Shown here one piece after another: positions 1 to 11,509 of a DNA stretch of 64,000 nucleotides. The notes under the pieces are model-generated. The model was not told the origin of the DNA, did no database searches, and was given only the letters and a program-made list of their open reading frames with translations. The position numbers were made by a program, and so were the translations under genes. The stretch lies in NCBI GenBank assembly GCA_048213135.1, contig PS015020.1:448218-512217 (forward strand). The letters are read 5' to 3'. The stretch's first letter is position 1, and each line of letters opens with the position of its first letter. This stretch comes from Reclinomonas americana ATCC 50394 (taxonomy: Eukaryota; Jakobida; Jakobea; Jakobida).

Positions 1-60
<60 letters not shown>
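1..60. repeat. (CA)n microsatellite
   Basis: Pure CA dinucleotide run at the window edge. It lies in an intron of the TerD gene that begins upstream of the window. Confidence 0.95.
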
Positions 61-64
<4 letters not shown>

Positions 65-172
65 TACACAGCGAGAGAGAGTGCAGGTAGAGTAACTCTG
101 TGTAAGAGTGTGTGTGTGCATTGTGATTGACTGATTGGTGCATTTTGTGACATGTTTTCTTTTGTGAGACAG

Positions 173-1814
173 TGCAAAGAGAGTGGGATTGAACGGTGCT
201 GTGGAGCATTCTGGAGGTGAGCTTGTGTGTCTTGTGTGTGTGAGGGATGGGGAGCACGAGAGGGAGAGGGAGAATGGGAAGGAGGCAGTGGGTTTCTTGA
301 GAAACTGACAATCTGACAGAGTGGAAGAGTGGGGGAGAGAGCGTGTGTGTGTGAGGGAAAGAGAGGGAGTGAGGGAGATTATGTAAACGCGTATGCAACT
401 CTCCTGTCGCTCGTCGTTCTCTTTTCACGCTTCGGTTCACCCTTCCTCTTCCTCCCTCCCTTGCCATCACCTTCATTGTCTTCCTTTGCACTCTCGCTCT
501 GTCCCCCTCCCTCTCCCTCCTCTCTCTCTCTCTCCTTTCCACTCACTATCTCTCTCTCCCTCACCATTCACATTTTCTCCCTTTTTACTCGCTCCTCTCT
601 TTTCTCCCTCTCCCTCTCTCTTTCTCTCTGTCTCACTCCCTGCTTCTCTCTCGCTCCCTCTCTCCTTTCCACTCACTCTCTCTCTCCCTTCCTCGCCATC
701 ATCCTCATTTTCTCCCTTTTTTACTCGCCCTCTGTCCTCCTCTCTCTTTTCTCCCTCTCAGTCCCCGCTCCTCTTTCTCTCTCTCCCTCTCTCTGTCTCT
801 CTTTTCTCCCTCTCCATCACCTCTGCCTTCTCCCCTTTCCACTCACTCTCTCTCTCCCTTCCTCGCCATCATCCTCATTTTCTCTCTTTTACTCGCACTT
901 TGTCCTCCTCTCTCTTTTCTCTCTGTCTCTCTTTTCTCCCTCTCCGTCCCTCTCTCCTCCCTCTCCCCTTTCCACTCACTCTCTCTCTCTCTCCCCTCCT
1001 CAGACAACCGCACTGGCGAAGGCGAGGGCGACGACGAACTGATCACCATGAAGCTGGACGAGGTGCCGGCCAATGTGGTCGCCATTTGCCTGGTGGTCAA
1101 CAGGTGCGTCGTGTTGGTTCCTACGCGCTCACATACACGCGCACTCTCACACGCATCCCGCAGTTACTCGGGCGAACCGTTCACCGCCGTGAAGACGGCC
1201 AAGGTCCGCGTCCTCGGCCCCGGCAATGCCGAGCTGTACTCGCTGTACGTCGGCGCACTCGGCTCGCACACGGGTCTCCTTCTGGCCAAGCTGTACCGTG
1301 CGCAGGCGGCCAACAGCCAGGTGGTGTGGAACATGCACTGCTGTGCCGACGCCGGAACCGGTCACACATTTGCCGACCTTATTCCGGTCATGCAAGTTTC
1401 GTCATGCTGCTCACGAAGAAATCGATGGTTTGTGGCTCACCTCCCCGCAGGCCTCCCTGCAACAAGTATTCCCGTCGGTCCAAGTCGACCGCCAGCTGCT
1501 GGTGCACGTGGTGCGCAAGGGTGAGCGCATCTCGATCGACCCCTCGATTCCTCTCGTGACCGTCGGTCTCGGCTGGGACGTGATTCCCGGTGCCACGTTG
1601 GATCTCGACGTTGCGTCTGGCACAGGGGGGTTGGAAAAGGAGACGTGTTCGCTTATTCATCTTTCGCTTGGAGCAGGCCTCTTGTCTCTCCTTCGACGCC
1701 TTCTCGTCGTACCTCGACACCGAGTCCGTGTCGTTCTCAAGAAAGTCAAACTCGAACGGGTCGGTGCGGCACTCTGGCGACAACCTCACCGGTGAGATTG
1801 CTCTCTGTCCTGCC

Positions 1815-1845
<31 letters not shown>

Positions 1846-2524
1846 GGAGAGAGAGAGAGAGAGACTGTGCCACGTCCTTACTTTCTTGTGTCACAGGCGA
1901 GGGCGAGGGTGACGACGAACAGATCAACGTGTTCCTGAAGTCGGTGCCGGCGCACGTATTCTCGCTGGTGTTTGTGGTGACCATTTACACCATGCACCGC
2001 TCGTTCCGTGAGGTCAAGCGTGCCTATGCACGCCTGCTCGATCGTGCGTCGATGTGCGAGAGTGTGGCAAAGTCGTCGGTGTGGCTCACCTTTGTGTTTT
2101 CACAGATCGGTGGCAGGAGGTTGTGCGTTACCCTCTGATTGAGCACCCCGACTCCAATGCGCTCATTGTGGCCGCGCTGCACCGCACGCACAACGGCTGG
2201 CGACTGGTGGCTATGGGCGAGGGTGCTCACGGCCAGCTGGGCAAGGATGTGGTGCCGGAGGCTGCCGAGCAGCTGGCCAAGATCGTGCAGCGCCTGGACA
2301 TCCCCGGCATTCAGTCGGCCATCCGCGTCGAGCCAGTGCCGGCCGCTCTTCCGCCTGTCCCCACGCGTGCTGAATGTGCGTATCTTCGTCAGTCCTGCCT
2401 CTTTCTTTCTCTCTCCTTTTGTGACTCTCACTCGCATTGTGTGGTAGTGGCGGTTCGGGCTCGTGAGGCTGCCGGACCTCCTGGACGTCAGGTGCAGAGC
2501 GGCGGCTGCTGTACGATGTTGTGA
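173..2524 (+). CDS. Double TerD-domain protein with C-terminal CaaX box (5' end outside window)
   Basis: Exons as I read them: 173-216, 1004-1103, 1164-1395, 1451-1609, 1677-1791, 1897-2043, 2106-2375, 2448-2524. All junction phases agree. The product holds the end of one TerD domain (HSGDNRTGEGEGDDE, then MKLDEVP) and a complete second one (VTVGLGWD, LDLD, HSGDNLTGEGEGDDEQI, FVVTIY, EVVRYPL). The GDN.TGEG.GDDE block is the family's acidic, calcium-binding signature. TerD proteins are known from bacterial tellurite/stress operons and from Dictyostelium cAMP-binding protein CABP1. The protein ends GGCCTML, a CaaX box whose final Leu predicts geranylgeranylation, with a second Cys that could be palmitoylated. 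I therefore infer a membrane-attached cytosolic protein. The N-terminus lies left of the window. A paralogue with the same architecture is at 17086-19469 on the minus strand. Confidence 0.85.
440..1000 (+). repeat. Intronic CT-rich tandem repeat (about 130-170 bp period)
   Basis: This fills the intron between the TerD exons ending at 216 and starting at 1004. A block beginning CCTTTCCACTCACTCTC recurs near 535, 664, 835 and 968. Two middle copies also share a downstream CTTCCTCGCCATCATCC segment. The last copy runs into the splice acceptor, so the repeat supplies the polypyrimidine tract. Long apparent ORFs here are low-complexity artefacts. Confidence 0.8.
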
Positions 2525-3124
2525 TGTGGCCAGTGGCTGCCACACGTGAAGGCGCGGGGGAGGAACAGATGCCGACTTCTAGTGTCCTCTCTTTTCCCTG
2601 ACAAAGTGAAACTGCACTAGGATGTTTTTTCTCTTTGCGTCTGATTGTTGAGGAAGCAAACCCCCTTCGACGTTGGGAAGCAGCACGGCGTGTATGAGGT
2701 GCCAGCATCGCAGTTGAAGGCGTGGTGGTCGGCGTGGTTCAACAATGCGTGGTGGCAGCAAGGGGAGGGGAAACATGGTCTTACCTCTGATGACACTCAG
2801 CTGCAACAGACGGACCTCGCACGAGGGGGAGAGGGCAACCAACTCTCGCTGCTCTGTGTACACCTGGGGCGAAGCCTGCATGAGGACCAGCCAAGCCTCC
2901 CGGTGCAATGCATCACAACTAGTGTGCTAACCTCGGAGAAGTCGACTGTGTTGCTGTCGTGTAATTCTTCCCTGATGTGGGTGCCGTAGCAGATGACAGT
3001 TGGGAAAAGCGGTTCTCAACAGAGAGTGTTTGACGAGTTTACAAACATGATTTGAGGGTGAAGCAAAGCAAAGAACTCCCAGCAGACAAGGTGCGGGAGG
3101 GGTGAGCAGGCGGTAGCGGGATGC
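2525..3124. other. Convergent 3' intergenic region
   Basis: This lies between the stop of the plus-strand TerD gene and the stop of the minus-strand scramblase gene, so it should contain both 3' UTRs. I see no coding signal, RNA gene or clear repeat. Confidence 0.6.
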
Positions 3125-5743
3125 CTAATTGTAGAACATCGTGCCCTGGTTGTTGTTGCGCCGGTTGTTGTTCCTGCACACGCAAAGAAACAATTGGTGG
3201 TTACACACCGTCCTCTGCAAGTGGCAGCACACTGCACCCAAACGCGAAACTCAAAGTACACGAAGTCTGCGTCGAAAGGAGGGAGCAGGGTGAGTTACAA
3301 GAGCGATGAACCACGGGTTAGCAACAGTACTCACCGATGAGGAACAGGCTGTAGTGGGGGGGCACAAAGAAGAGTGAGCGACAGACACATCGAAAAAACA
3401 AAAGGGGGAGGGAGGAAGGAGGAACAGGGGAAGGAGGAAGGGGGGAAGGGGGAAGGAAGAAAAGGGGAAGGAGGAAATGGGGAAGGAGGAAGGGGGAAGG
3501 TGGAAGGGGGAATGAGGGAAAGGGGAATGAGGGAAAGGGGAAGGAGGAAAAGGGGAAGGAGGAAAGGGGAAGGAGGAACAGGCGAAGGAGGAAGGGGGGA
3601 AGGAGGAAAAAGGGAAGGAGGAAAGGAGGAAGAGGGGAAGGAAGAAGGGGGAAGGAGGAAAGGGGAAGGAAGAAAAGGGGAAGGAGGAAATGGGGAAGGA
3701 GGAAGGGGGAAGGTGGAAGGGGGAATGAGGGAAAGGGGAAGGAGGAACAGGGGAAGGAGGAACAGGGGAAGGAGGAAAAGGGGAAGGAGGAAGGGGGAAG
3801 GATGGAGTAAACAAAGGAGCGCGCAGCGACGCACCCGCCGACAAGCCTGTGCGGGCGAGAGAAGTGAGACACAGCGTGCGATGCGTGAATGACATCTTGT
3901 GCGGTGCTACTCACACTGCACGCTCTTGGGGAGAGGCCGCCTCCGGGAAGCTAATGACAAAATCTGCGAGTGGCATACGGATGAGCGACAGGGTTATTGG
4001 TTCTTCAGCTGCCGGGCGACGGAACTGTCGGCTGCAGAAGTGCAAAGGGAGAAAGGTGAGTAATCTGACAGAGAGCAAGACATACAACGCTCAGCGATTC
4101 GCGAACCGTCGGTGAACATTTCCTTCAGCAGGCCTGCGACAAATGCACGTGAGACTAAGAAATAAACGCAGCATTTCACCAAATGACGGAGCAGACCCGA
4201 GAATTTTTTCTGCACGTGTTCGCGACAGACAGTCAATGACATGGGGGGAAAACACACTTGCAAATCCCAGTCACACACCTGGATGAAGCCCTCCTCCACA
4301 GTGCCACGCAGCACCGGGAACTTGGCCTGCACGCATGCAACATTCAGCAACTTGTAACGAAGCACGCGAGAGAACAAGCAGAAACACACCTCGCAGCACC
4401 AGCAGCACGGCCCTACAGAGCACGCTCACGGTCAGGTACACCCCACTCAACCTCTCCTATCGCGCTCCACTCACCGACAATCTCAAAGTGACGCTGCCCC
4501 TGCGCATCCTCGGTGTGGAAGGCCGGCGTGCAGCACGAGCAGTCGCGCTTCACGTGTCCAATCAACTGGTCGCGCTCGTCGTGCACCTCCACGTCGAAGA
4601 AGAAGCTGTGCGGTGTGAGTAGAGGTCGCGCAACATGGGACGCACTTAAATGGGCGACGAACCACGCGCAGTCGCGATGCAGGCGCATGAACATGGGCTT
4701 CGCCGGGTTGATCTGCTTCTTGTAGCGGATCTCAATGTCCCAGCCGCGGCATGAGCCGCAGCACTGAGATGGGGTGGGATGAGGGAAGTGGTAGGAGGGG
4801 GGAAAAGAAGGGGAAAGAGAAGTGGGGAAGCGAAGGGGAAGTGAAGGGGGGAAGTGAAGGGGGGAAGCAAAGGGGGAAGCAAAGGGGGGAAGCAAAGGGG
4901 GAAGTGAAGGGGGGAAGTGAAGGGGGGAGAGAGGGGAAGGATGAACAAACACACCTGACGCTGGCAGCATCCGCTGCGCTCGCGGGCCTTGAACATCTTG
5001 AAGCCCTGCGTGTTGTAGACTGCGTCCAACAACACCATCAGCCCATCATGACACGCACAAACCGCACGGACGCACAACACACGGCGCAACTGTTGTACTA
5101 CACACACGCGCGCACAATACAAGTCAGTTGACGATCGATCGCACTGCCCCCTCTTCACCTCGCAGCACACACATACCTTGTTCTCGGTCTCACAGCCCGT
5201 CACCAACTCCAACAACTCAATCTTCTGCTTCACAACCATCTTGTCCATGGCAGCCAGCAGTTCCACGCCTTGCCCGACCGGTGGCGGTCCACCAAAGCCC
5301 GTTCCCGGAGGCGGTCCGTAGCCAGCAGGCGCCATTTGCGGAGCACCTAATTGCAGTAAGTGACCATATATAGTGTCACTTTGTATGGCCTCTGTCATGA
5401 ACAGTTACCATAGTAACCCGGCGGTCCGGGGGCGTAACCTCCGGGAGCAGGCGGTCCATAGGCGCCCGGGTACTGCCCAGCAGGCGGAGGAGGCGCGTAT
5501 TGGTAACCCGGAGGCGGGTACTGCTGGTGCTGTTGCTGCTGCGGCGGCGGGTAACCCATGGGTTGCACTTGCACGGGTGAGGCGTAACCCGGGGGCGGGT
5601 AGGGTTGCGCACCGGGAGGAGAGTAGGGTTGCGCGCCCGGGGGAGGGTAGTGGCCTTGAGTGAGTAGGGGGAAAATGAGATCAAAATCCCGCTCTCTGAT
5701 GCGTTCACCAATGCAAATGTTCTCACAGCGCAGTGGGGGGGTG

Positions 5744-5820
<77 letters not shown>

Positions 5821-6757
5821 GAGGAGGAGGGAGGGGGAGGGGGAGGAGTGTGTGTGTGTTGTGTCGTCGTCGTACGACGTACGAGTACGTCGCGTCCTCC
5901 TACCTACCGTACGTCGTCGTCGACCGTCCGTCCGCGCGACGAACGACGACNNNNNNNNNNNNNNNNNNNNNNNNNNNNNNNNNNNNNNNNNNNNNNNNNN
6001 NNNNNNNNNNNNNNNNNNNNNNNNNNNNNNNNNNNNNNNNNNNNNNNNNNNNNNNNNNNNNNNNNNNNNNNNNNNNNNNNNNNNNNNNNNNNNNNNNNNN
6101 NNNNNNNNNNNNNNNNNNNNNNNNNNNNNNNNNNNNNNNNNNNNNNNNNNNNNNNNNNNNNNNNNNNNNNNNNNNNNNNNNNNNNNNNNNNNNNNNNNNN
6201 NNNNNNNNNNNNNNNNNNNNNNNNNNNNNNNNNNNNNNNNNNNNNNNNNNNNNNNNNNNNNNNNNNNNNNNNNNNNNNNNNNNNNNNNNNNNNNNNNNNN
6301 NNNNNNNNNNNNNNNNNNNNNNNNNNNNNNNNNNNNNNNNNNNNNNNNNNNNNNNNNNNNNNNNNNNNNNNNNNNNNNNNNNNNNNNNNNNNNNNNNNNN
6401 NNNNNNNNNNNNNNNNNNNNNNNNNNNNNNNNNNNNNNNNNNNNNNNNNNNNNNNNNNNNNNNNNNNNNNNNNNNNNNNNNNNNNNNNNNNNNNNNNNNN
6501 NNNNNNNNNNNNNNNNNNNNNNNNNNNNNNNNNNNNNNNNNNNNNNNNNNNNNNNNNNNNNNNNNNNNNNNNNNNNNNNNNNNNNNNNNNNNNNNNNNNN
6601 NNNNNNNNNNNNNNNNNNNNNNNNNNNNNNNNNNNNNNNNNNNNNNNNNNNNNNNNNNNNNNNNNNNNNNNNNNNNNNNNNNNNNNNNNNNNNNNNNNNN
6701 NNNNNNNNNNNNNNNNNNNNNNNNNNNNNNNNNNNNNNNNNNNNNNNNNNNNNNNNG

Positions 6758-6831
<74 letters not shown>

Positions 6832-7069
6832 GGGGGGGGGGAGGGAGATGTGTCTGTTTGACTGCGTGCAACTGACGATGCGCTCTCACCTCCAGGCTGC
6901 ACTCCGGCCTGCAGACACGCACACGAGTGAGACGGACGCACACACACACACACACACTCACACTCACACAACACACACACACTCTCTCACTCGCACACAC
7001 ACTCACTCACACTCTCACTCGCTCACTCTCTCTCTCACGCACTCACTCACTCACTCACACACACACACA

Positions 7070-7106
<37 letters not shown>

Positions 7107-7222
7107 CGACGTGCAAATGAGACACACCGGCGGATACGGTCCCTGCAGACACAAGAGCATCAGTCGTGAGGTTCGTACCCCCTTGCTTTCCCTCACACGC
7201 ATGCACGCACCTGATGAGCCAT
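3125..7222 (-). CDS. Phospholipid scramblase (PLSCR family)
   Basis: Bidirectional, calcium-stimulated lipid scrambling at membranes is the family role. A proline/glycine/tyrosine-rich N-terminus is assembled from tiny exons: 7211-7222 (MAHQ), 7128-7142 (GPYPP), 6890-6908, then 5409-5654 and 5177-5346. The conserved core follows: [20 protein letters not shown] and VTGCETENK, a [12 protein letters not shown] Cys cluster, [50 protein letters not shown] and DFVYFE. These match human PLSCR1 blocks in order. The tail reads [15 protein letters not shown]. The short acidic calcium loop of PLSCR1 is only partly kept (FTD then DFVISFPE). The exon near 5005, the one near 3800-3850 and some junctions are approximate. 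An intron contains the first N gap, and others contain long purine tracts. Confidence 0.88.
3413..3810 (+). repeat. Purine-rich GGAAGG minisatellite in scramblase intron
   Basis: About 400 bp of imperfect GGGGAAGGAGGAA units. A longer segment (GGGGAAGGAGGAAATGGGG through GGGGGAATGAGGGAAAG) occurs twice, near 3470 and 3680, showing a second-order duplication of about 205 bp. It lies in a 3' intron of the minus-strand scramblase gene, where it reads as pyrimidine. Confidence 0.85.
4775..4935 (+). repeat. Purine-rich GAAGGGGG repeat in scramblase intron
   Basis: Units of GAAGTGAAGGGGG and AAGCAAAGGGGG repeat between two scramblase exons. On the transcribed minus strand this is a pyrimidine tract leading to the acceptor before the Cys-rich exon. 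Confidence 0.8.
5746..5950. repeat. GT and GA microsatellites flanking gap 1
   Basis: A (GT)n run followed by (GA)n and then a CGT/CGTC-rich palindromic stretch up to the N run. It lies in an intron of the scramblase gene. Confidence 0.9.
5951..6756. other. Assembly gap (N run)
   Basis: 806 N bases. Both edges are microsatellite, so the gap is probably an unresolved simple-repeat intron. ORFs read through it are meaningless. Confidence 0.99.
6757..7102. repeat. (GA)n then (CA)/(CACT)n microsatellites
   Basis: A long GA run at 6766-6840 and CA/CACT/CTCT runs at 6938-7102. The small scramblase exon 6890-6908 sits between them. Confidence 0.9.
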
Positions 7223-7779
7223 TCTTGAGAGCGTGACAGAGTGTGGCCGCTGCGGTTTCAGTCAAGTGGATTTGCGTTTTGCTGGATCCACCAGTTGGAG
7301 AGGACGCGACATCAACGACATACGACCTCCAGATTGCTATTGCTCCGGTGAAGGTACACTGCAGGCACGAGAGGAAGCACAAATGGCCATGGCGCAGCGT
7401 ACAGTACTAGTACCGTGTTCGGCGGTATCGATCGCGATCGCGATGTACATCGACATATATATTCCGCTGCACGTGTATGCACATGCACACGCACATGACG
7501 GGTGAATCTGGCTGGAGCATGCCGTGGTGCTCCCTCTGCGACCATGGAAAGCTCAAGCTCGAGCTGCATGTGCAGAATTTGACGGTGTCCAGTTGTCGTC
7601 GTTGTCGTTGTCGCATGCGCGCATGATCTGACGTTGCACGGTGAGAACGCTGGCCGCATGTGAACCAATGCTTGCGTCCAAAGAAATTCGATTACGACCG
7701 TTACTTTCCCGCCCTCGAAACGGTCAGAATTTTTTGCCTTCGTGTGAGAGCAGACCACACACCGCAATCTTGTGCACAC
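7223..7779. promoter_or_regulatory. Divergent intergenic region, scramblase (-) and tectonin 1 (+)
   Basis: This holds the 5' flanks of two divergently transcribed genes. It contains one copy of the GACCGTTACTTTCCCGCC element at 7696-7713 that recurs upstream of the second tectonin gene. I see no TATA box whose position could be justified. Confidence 0.55.
7696..7713 (+). promoter_or_regulatory. Shared upstream element GACCGTTACTT(T/C)CC, copy 1
   Basis: The element lies about 70-85 bp before the tectonin 1 start codon. The same core occurs at 9796-9811 and 9840-9856 before tectonin 2, and both genes then have CGAAACGGTC and GAGAGCAGACCAC. The core holds CCGTTA, whose complement TAACGG matches the YAACKG Myb consensus. 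Function is inferred from conservation between paralogues only. Confidence 0.5.
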
Positions 7780-9270
7780 ATGACTCGCCTGCTTATCCTC
7801 ATCGCCCTCTGCGCTGTTGCCGTTGTGGCATTCTGCGCCGGAGCAAGCGCCAACATGATGGAGCCTGACTTTGAGCTGGGTGAGTGCTCGAGTGAGTCGC
7901 AGCGTGCACTTTTTCGCGCGCTCTCCTTTCATTTCCTTGCACTGTCTCCCTCTTTGTCCCCTTCTCTCTCCCTCTCTGTCTCACACACACTAGTACTCAC
8001 ACGCGTTCCGGTCTTGGTCACCTTGCACTCCTTTTTATTTTTGTATTTTCGCGCGCTCCACAGCATGATTCGCGCGAAATTTTTACTCCTCCCTCCCTCC
8101 CTCCTCCTTCCCCACTCCCTCTCCCTCTCTCTAACCATCCACCTGCCTGCAGCCTCCCTGGCATCCATGGGTACCGCTCAGCTCACGGGCGTGCTGGGCA
8201 CCACCTTTGAGCACACCATGGACGACTTGGTGGAGTTGCGCGCCGAGCTGGAGCTGGACGAGGAGGAGTACAGGTGAGAACAGCACCACTCCACATGTAC
8301 ACACCAGGCATCTCACCGCCTGTGCGCTCCTCTCGCAGCACGTACGCCGAATCTGAGCACTACGACGACGACGACGACGAGTACGATGAGGATGCCCTTC
8401 CTCTTGACTTCCGGTGCGTTCTCCCAACGCACTTTTCCCCTCACCCTCGAGCTCGTGCCGCCTTCTCCTCATGATCACTGCCCAGCTGGACGCAGCTGCC
8501 TGGCGCTGCCGTTGACATTGCGTTGCAGCAGAATTTCGACAAGCCGAAGCCAAAGACCTTTGTCGTCGGCACGGACTTCAACATGTTGAGTGTGATTGCT
8601 CTCTCTGCCCCTGCAGGGATACTTCGTGCTGACACTCCCTTTGATTTTGCTGTGCGGCAGCTACGAGTTCGACTACAAGTCCGGTTCGTGGATCCGCTAC
8701 GACGTCAAGGGTCGTGCACAGAACATTGCCGTGGCACCGTGTGGCACACCGTACGCCACGCTCGACGGCAGCAAGCACATCATCACCCTCAACAGGAAGA
8801 CCAGGAAGTGGAGCGAGGTGAAGGGCGTCGACTGGGCCGTCGACATTGCCGTCAGCTCCAAGCACATTTGGTACGCGCACATGAATGGCCGAGTGGTGCG
8901 CGTCAACCGCAAGACCGGAAAGAAGGAGGTCGATCCCTCTGCCGGCAACGTCGTTCGCATCACTGCCGACGCCAAAGGCAACGTGTATGTCGTGTGCAAC
9001 AACAACAGCATCTGGCGCATGGTCGCATTCGGCCAGTGGGCCCAGCTGCCGGGTGCCGCGCTGGACATTAGCATCGGCGTGACCGGCGCGCTGTGGGTGG
9101 TCGGCACGGACAAAGCCTTCTACACCTTTGCTCCCACTGTCGGCAACTGGATCTGCCTGCCGGTGGCACGCGGCATTCGCGTGTCGGTGGGCACGGAGGG
9201 TGGCCCGTGGCACATCAACGACAACAAGCACATCTTTCGCCCGCTCTACCCGCCGAACGGTCAGCAGTAG
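7780..9270 (+). CDS. Secreted tectonin-repeat protein 1
   Basis: Exons 7780-7879, 8153-8273, 8339-8413, 8486-8584 and 8661-9270 give about 334 residues. A signal peptide opens the protein (MTRLLILIALCAVAVVAF, cleavage probably after ASA near residue 25). An acidic segment with YDDDDDEYDEDA follows, then a tectonin beta-propeller: WTQLPGAAVDI, WSEVKGVDWAVDI, WAQLPGAALDISIG, WICLPVARGIRVS. The W..L/V.G.A.DI...G.....V pattern is that of Physarum/fish tectonins, which bind glycans or lipopolysaccharide. I infer a secreted or vesicular lectin-like protein. A near-identical neighbour lies 3' on the same strand. The start is chosen for the signal peptide shared by both copies. Confidence 0.88.
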
Positions 9271-9946
9271 ACGGAGAGAGAGAAAGAGAGAGAGAGGGAC
9301 AAAAGTGAGTTGTGAGTGGGAGACACTGCAGTGGTGCTGCGTTGAGAGGGAGAGCAATGAATTCGAACGCATGCAAAGGGGAAAAGAGATGCCGCATTGT
9401 GTGTCTCTGCACCTTGTAGGGAGCAACAGATTTAGACTAGAGGCGAATGCCCATTCCTTTTTTGGAATTCGAATTCGGTGTCAAATACATGCATTCATGA
9501 GCCTTGGTTTCTCTTGCAGAAACCAGTGTCTCAATGTTTCTAGTGCTCAGGATTGTGATCATCATGCAGCAGTGGTGCTGTTGTGATTAGTTAAGTTGTT
9601 GTTGTTGTCGATGGTGGCTCCAACGGCCACATAGAAATTCTTCGGACTAGTACGTACTGTACACTCCACGGATACGGACTTCGAATTCGAGCTGTACATA
9701 GGTCTTGCTTCGTGCGGAAGTATGAACTCGTCCGGTGCGTGCACGACCATGGCGCGCGCAATGCTCGTGATAACGAGCGTTTCTGCTCCGTTACGACCGT
9801 TACTTTCCGCGCGCGAGTGTCTACTCCGTACTCTTTGCGACCGTTACTTCCCGCCATCGAATCCGGATCCGAAACGGTCTCTTGTACTTCTTTTCTCTTT
9901 TTTGTGAGAGAGCAGACCACTTGGTTCTCCAACTTTCCCTGATCAC
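9271..9946. promoter_or_regulatory. Intergenic region between tectonin genes
   Basis: This contains the 3' UTR of tectonin 1 and the promoter of tectonin 2. Two copies of the GACCGTTACTT element sit at 9796-9811 and 9840-9856. The rest shows no coding signal. Confidence 0.55.
9796..9856 (+). promoter_or_regulatory. Shared upstream element, copies 2 and 3
   Basis: Two direct copies (9796-9811 and 9840-9856) of the element also found before tectonin 1. The second is followed by CGAAACGGTC and a GAGAGCAGACCAC segment in the same order as in the first gene. Confidence 0.5.
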
Positions 9947-10272
9947 ATGTCTCGCCTTTTCATTGCTATCGCCCTCTGCGCTGTTGCTATTGTGGCACTG
10001 TGCGCTGGAGCGAGCGCCAACATGATGGAGCCCGATTACGAACTTGGTGAGTGGTCTCATCATTGCTTCGCGCTCCCTTTCTTTCTCCATCTCTCTCTTC
10101 TCCTCTCCCTCCTCTCGCTGTATCATTCTAACTCTTGCCGCCGGCACGCTTGCATATGCATGTTGGTTTTGGTCACCGTGCCCTCCTGTTTTTTGTGTTT
10201 CGCGCTTCTTTTCTGCCGTAACGGTCGGTTCACTTGCACGCATTCCCGTCCTCACCTCTCTGTCTCTCTCTC

Positions 10273-10312
<40 letters not shown>

Positions 10313-11509
10313 ATGTCGTGAATTTTTCTGCACCTGTATGCAGCCTCGTTCGCGTCCATGGGCACGTACAACACGCGGCTCTCGGGTGTGCTGGGCACCA
10401 CCTTTGAGCACACGATGGACGACTTGGCAGAGATGCGCGCCGAGCTGCAGCTTGACGAGGAGGAGTACGGGTGAGAACATCACGTGTCACCTCCTCTCCC
10501 ACCTCCTCTCCCATCAGGCTCACAGCGTTTTCTCGCATCTTCGACAGTGTGTACGCGCAGCATAAGAAGGGCCATGGCGACGATGAAGACGATCCACTTC
10601 TTCCGCTTGATTTCCGGTGCGTTTCCATCGACGAAGACAACCTCACCTCCTATCGTGTCGTGTTCTCACCTCTGTTCCCCCTCTCCAACACCAATGCAGC
10701 TGGATCCAGCTGCCTGGCGCTGCCTTTGACATTGGCGTGCAGCACAAGGCCAACAGCAAGAAGCCCGCGCTCTTCGTCGTCGGTCTAGACCACAACATGT
10801 TGAGTGCGATCTCTCTCTCTCTCTCTCTCTCTCTCTGCTTGAAGAAGGAGCACGTCGTGCTGACGCTCTCTTTTTTCTCTCAATCTCCCGCAGCTACGAG
10901 TACAACTACAAGATCCAGTCATGGATCACCCACGACGTCCAGGGCAAGGCACTGAACATTGCCGTGGCTCCGTGTGGCACACCGTACGCCACTCTCGATG
11001 ACAGCAAGAACAAGCACATCATCACCTACGACGCCAAGACCAAGAAGTGGATCGAGGTCCCCGGTGTCGACTGGGCCGTCGACATTGCCGTCAGCAGCAA
11101 GTACATTTGGTTCGCGCACATGAATGGCGGCCGAGTGGTGCGCATCAACCGCAAGACCTTCAACGTTGAGTGGGATCCCAATGCTGGGCGAGTTTTCCGC
11201 ATCACCGTCGACGCCCACGACAACGTGTACGGCTTGACCACCGACAATGCCATCTGGCGCATGGTCGAGTTCGGCAACTGGGTGCAGATGCCGGGTGCCG
11301 CGCTGGACATTAGCATCGGCGTGACCGGCGCGCTGTGGGTGGTCGGCATGGACAAGGCCTTCTACACCTTTGCTCCCACCGTCGGCAACTGGATCTGCCT
11401 GCCGGTGGCACGGGGCGTTCGCGTGTCGACGGGTCCGGAGGGCGGCCCGTGGCACACGAACGACGCCACGCAGATCTGGCGCCCGATCTACCCGCCGAAC
11501 CAGTACTAG
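9947..11509 (+). CDS. Secreted tectonin-repeat protein 2
   Basis: Exons 9947-10046, 10344-10470, 10548-10616, 10700-10798 and 10894-11509 give about 336 residues. Intron positions and phases match tectonin 1 exactly, so this is a tandem duplicate. It has a signal peptide (MSRLFIAIALCAVAIVAL), a conserved MMEPDYEL start of the mature protein, an acidic linker (DDEDDPLLPLDF) and tectonin repeats WIQLPGAAFDIG, WIEVPGVDWAVDI, WVQMPGAALDISIG and WICLPVARGVRVS. The propeller is nearly the same as copy 1, whereas the N-terminal linker has diverged. The likely role is the same secreted glycan-binding function. Expression is probably shared through the upstream element. Confidence 0.88.

Noticed and set aside
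329-1042. Long Ser/Leu/Pro open frames in the CT tract
   Set aside because: They are low-complexity translation of a CT minisatellite intron; the flanking TerD exons splice across it in phase.
3251-3914. Three overlapping ~170-210 codon frames of [12 protein letters not shown] sequence
   Set aside because: They are translations of the purine minisatellite in all frames; no start, domain or codon bias.
5660-7120. Open frames of 340-490 codons spanning the N run
   Set aside because: Most of the length is unknown bases, and the ends are microsatellite (CVCVCV, HTHTHT, RERERE).
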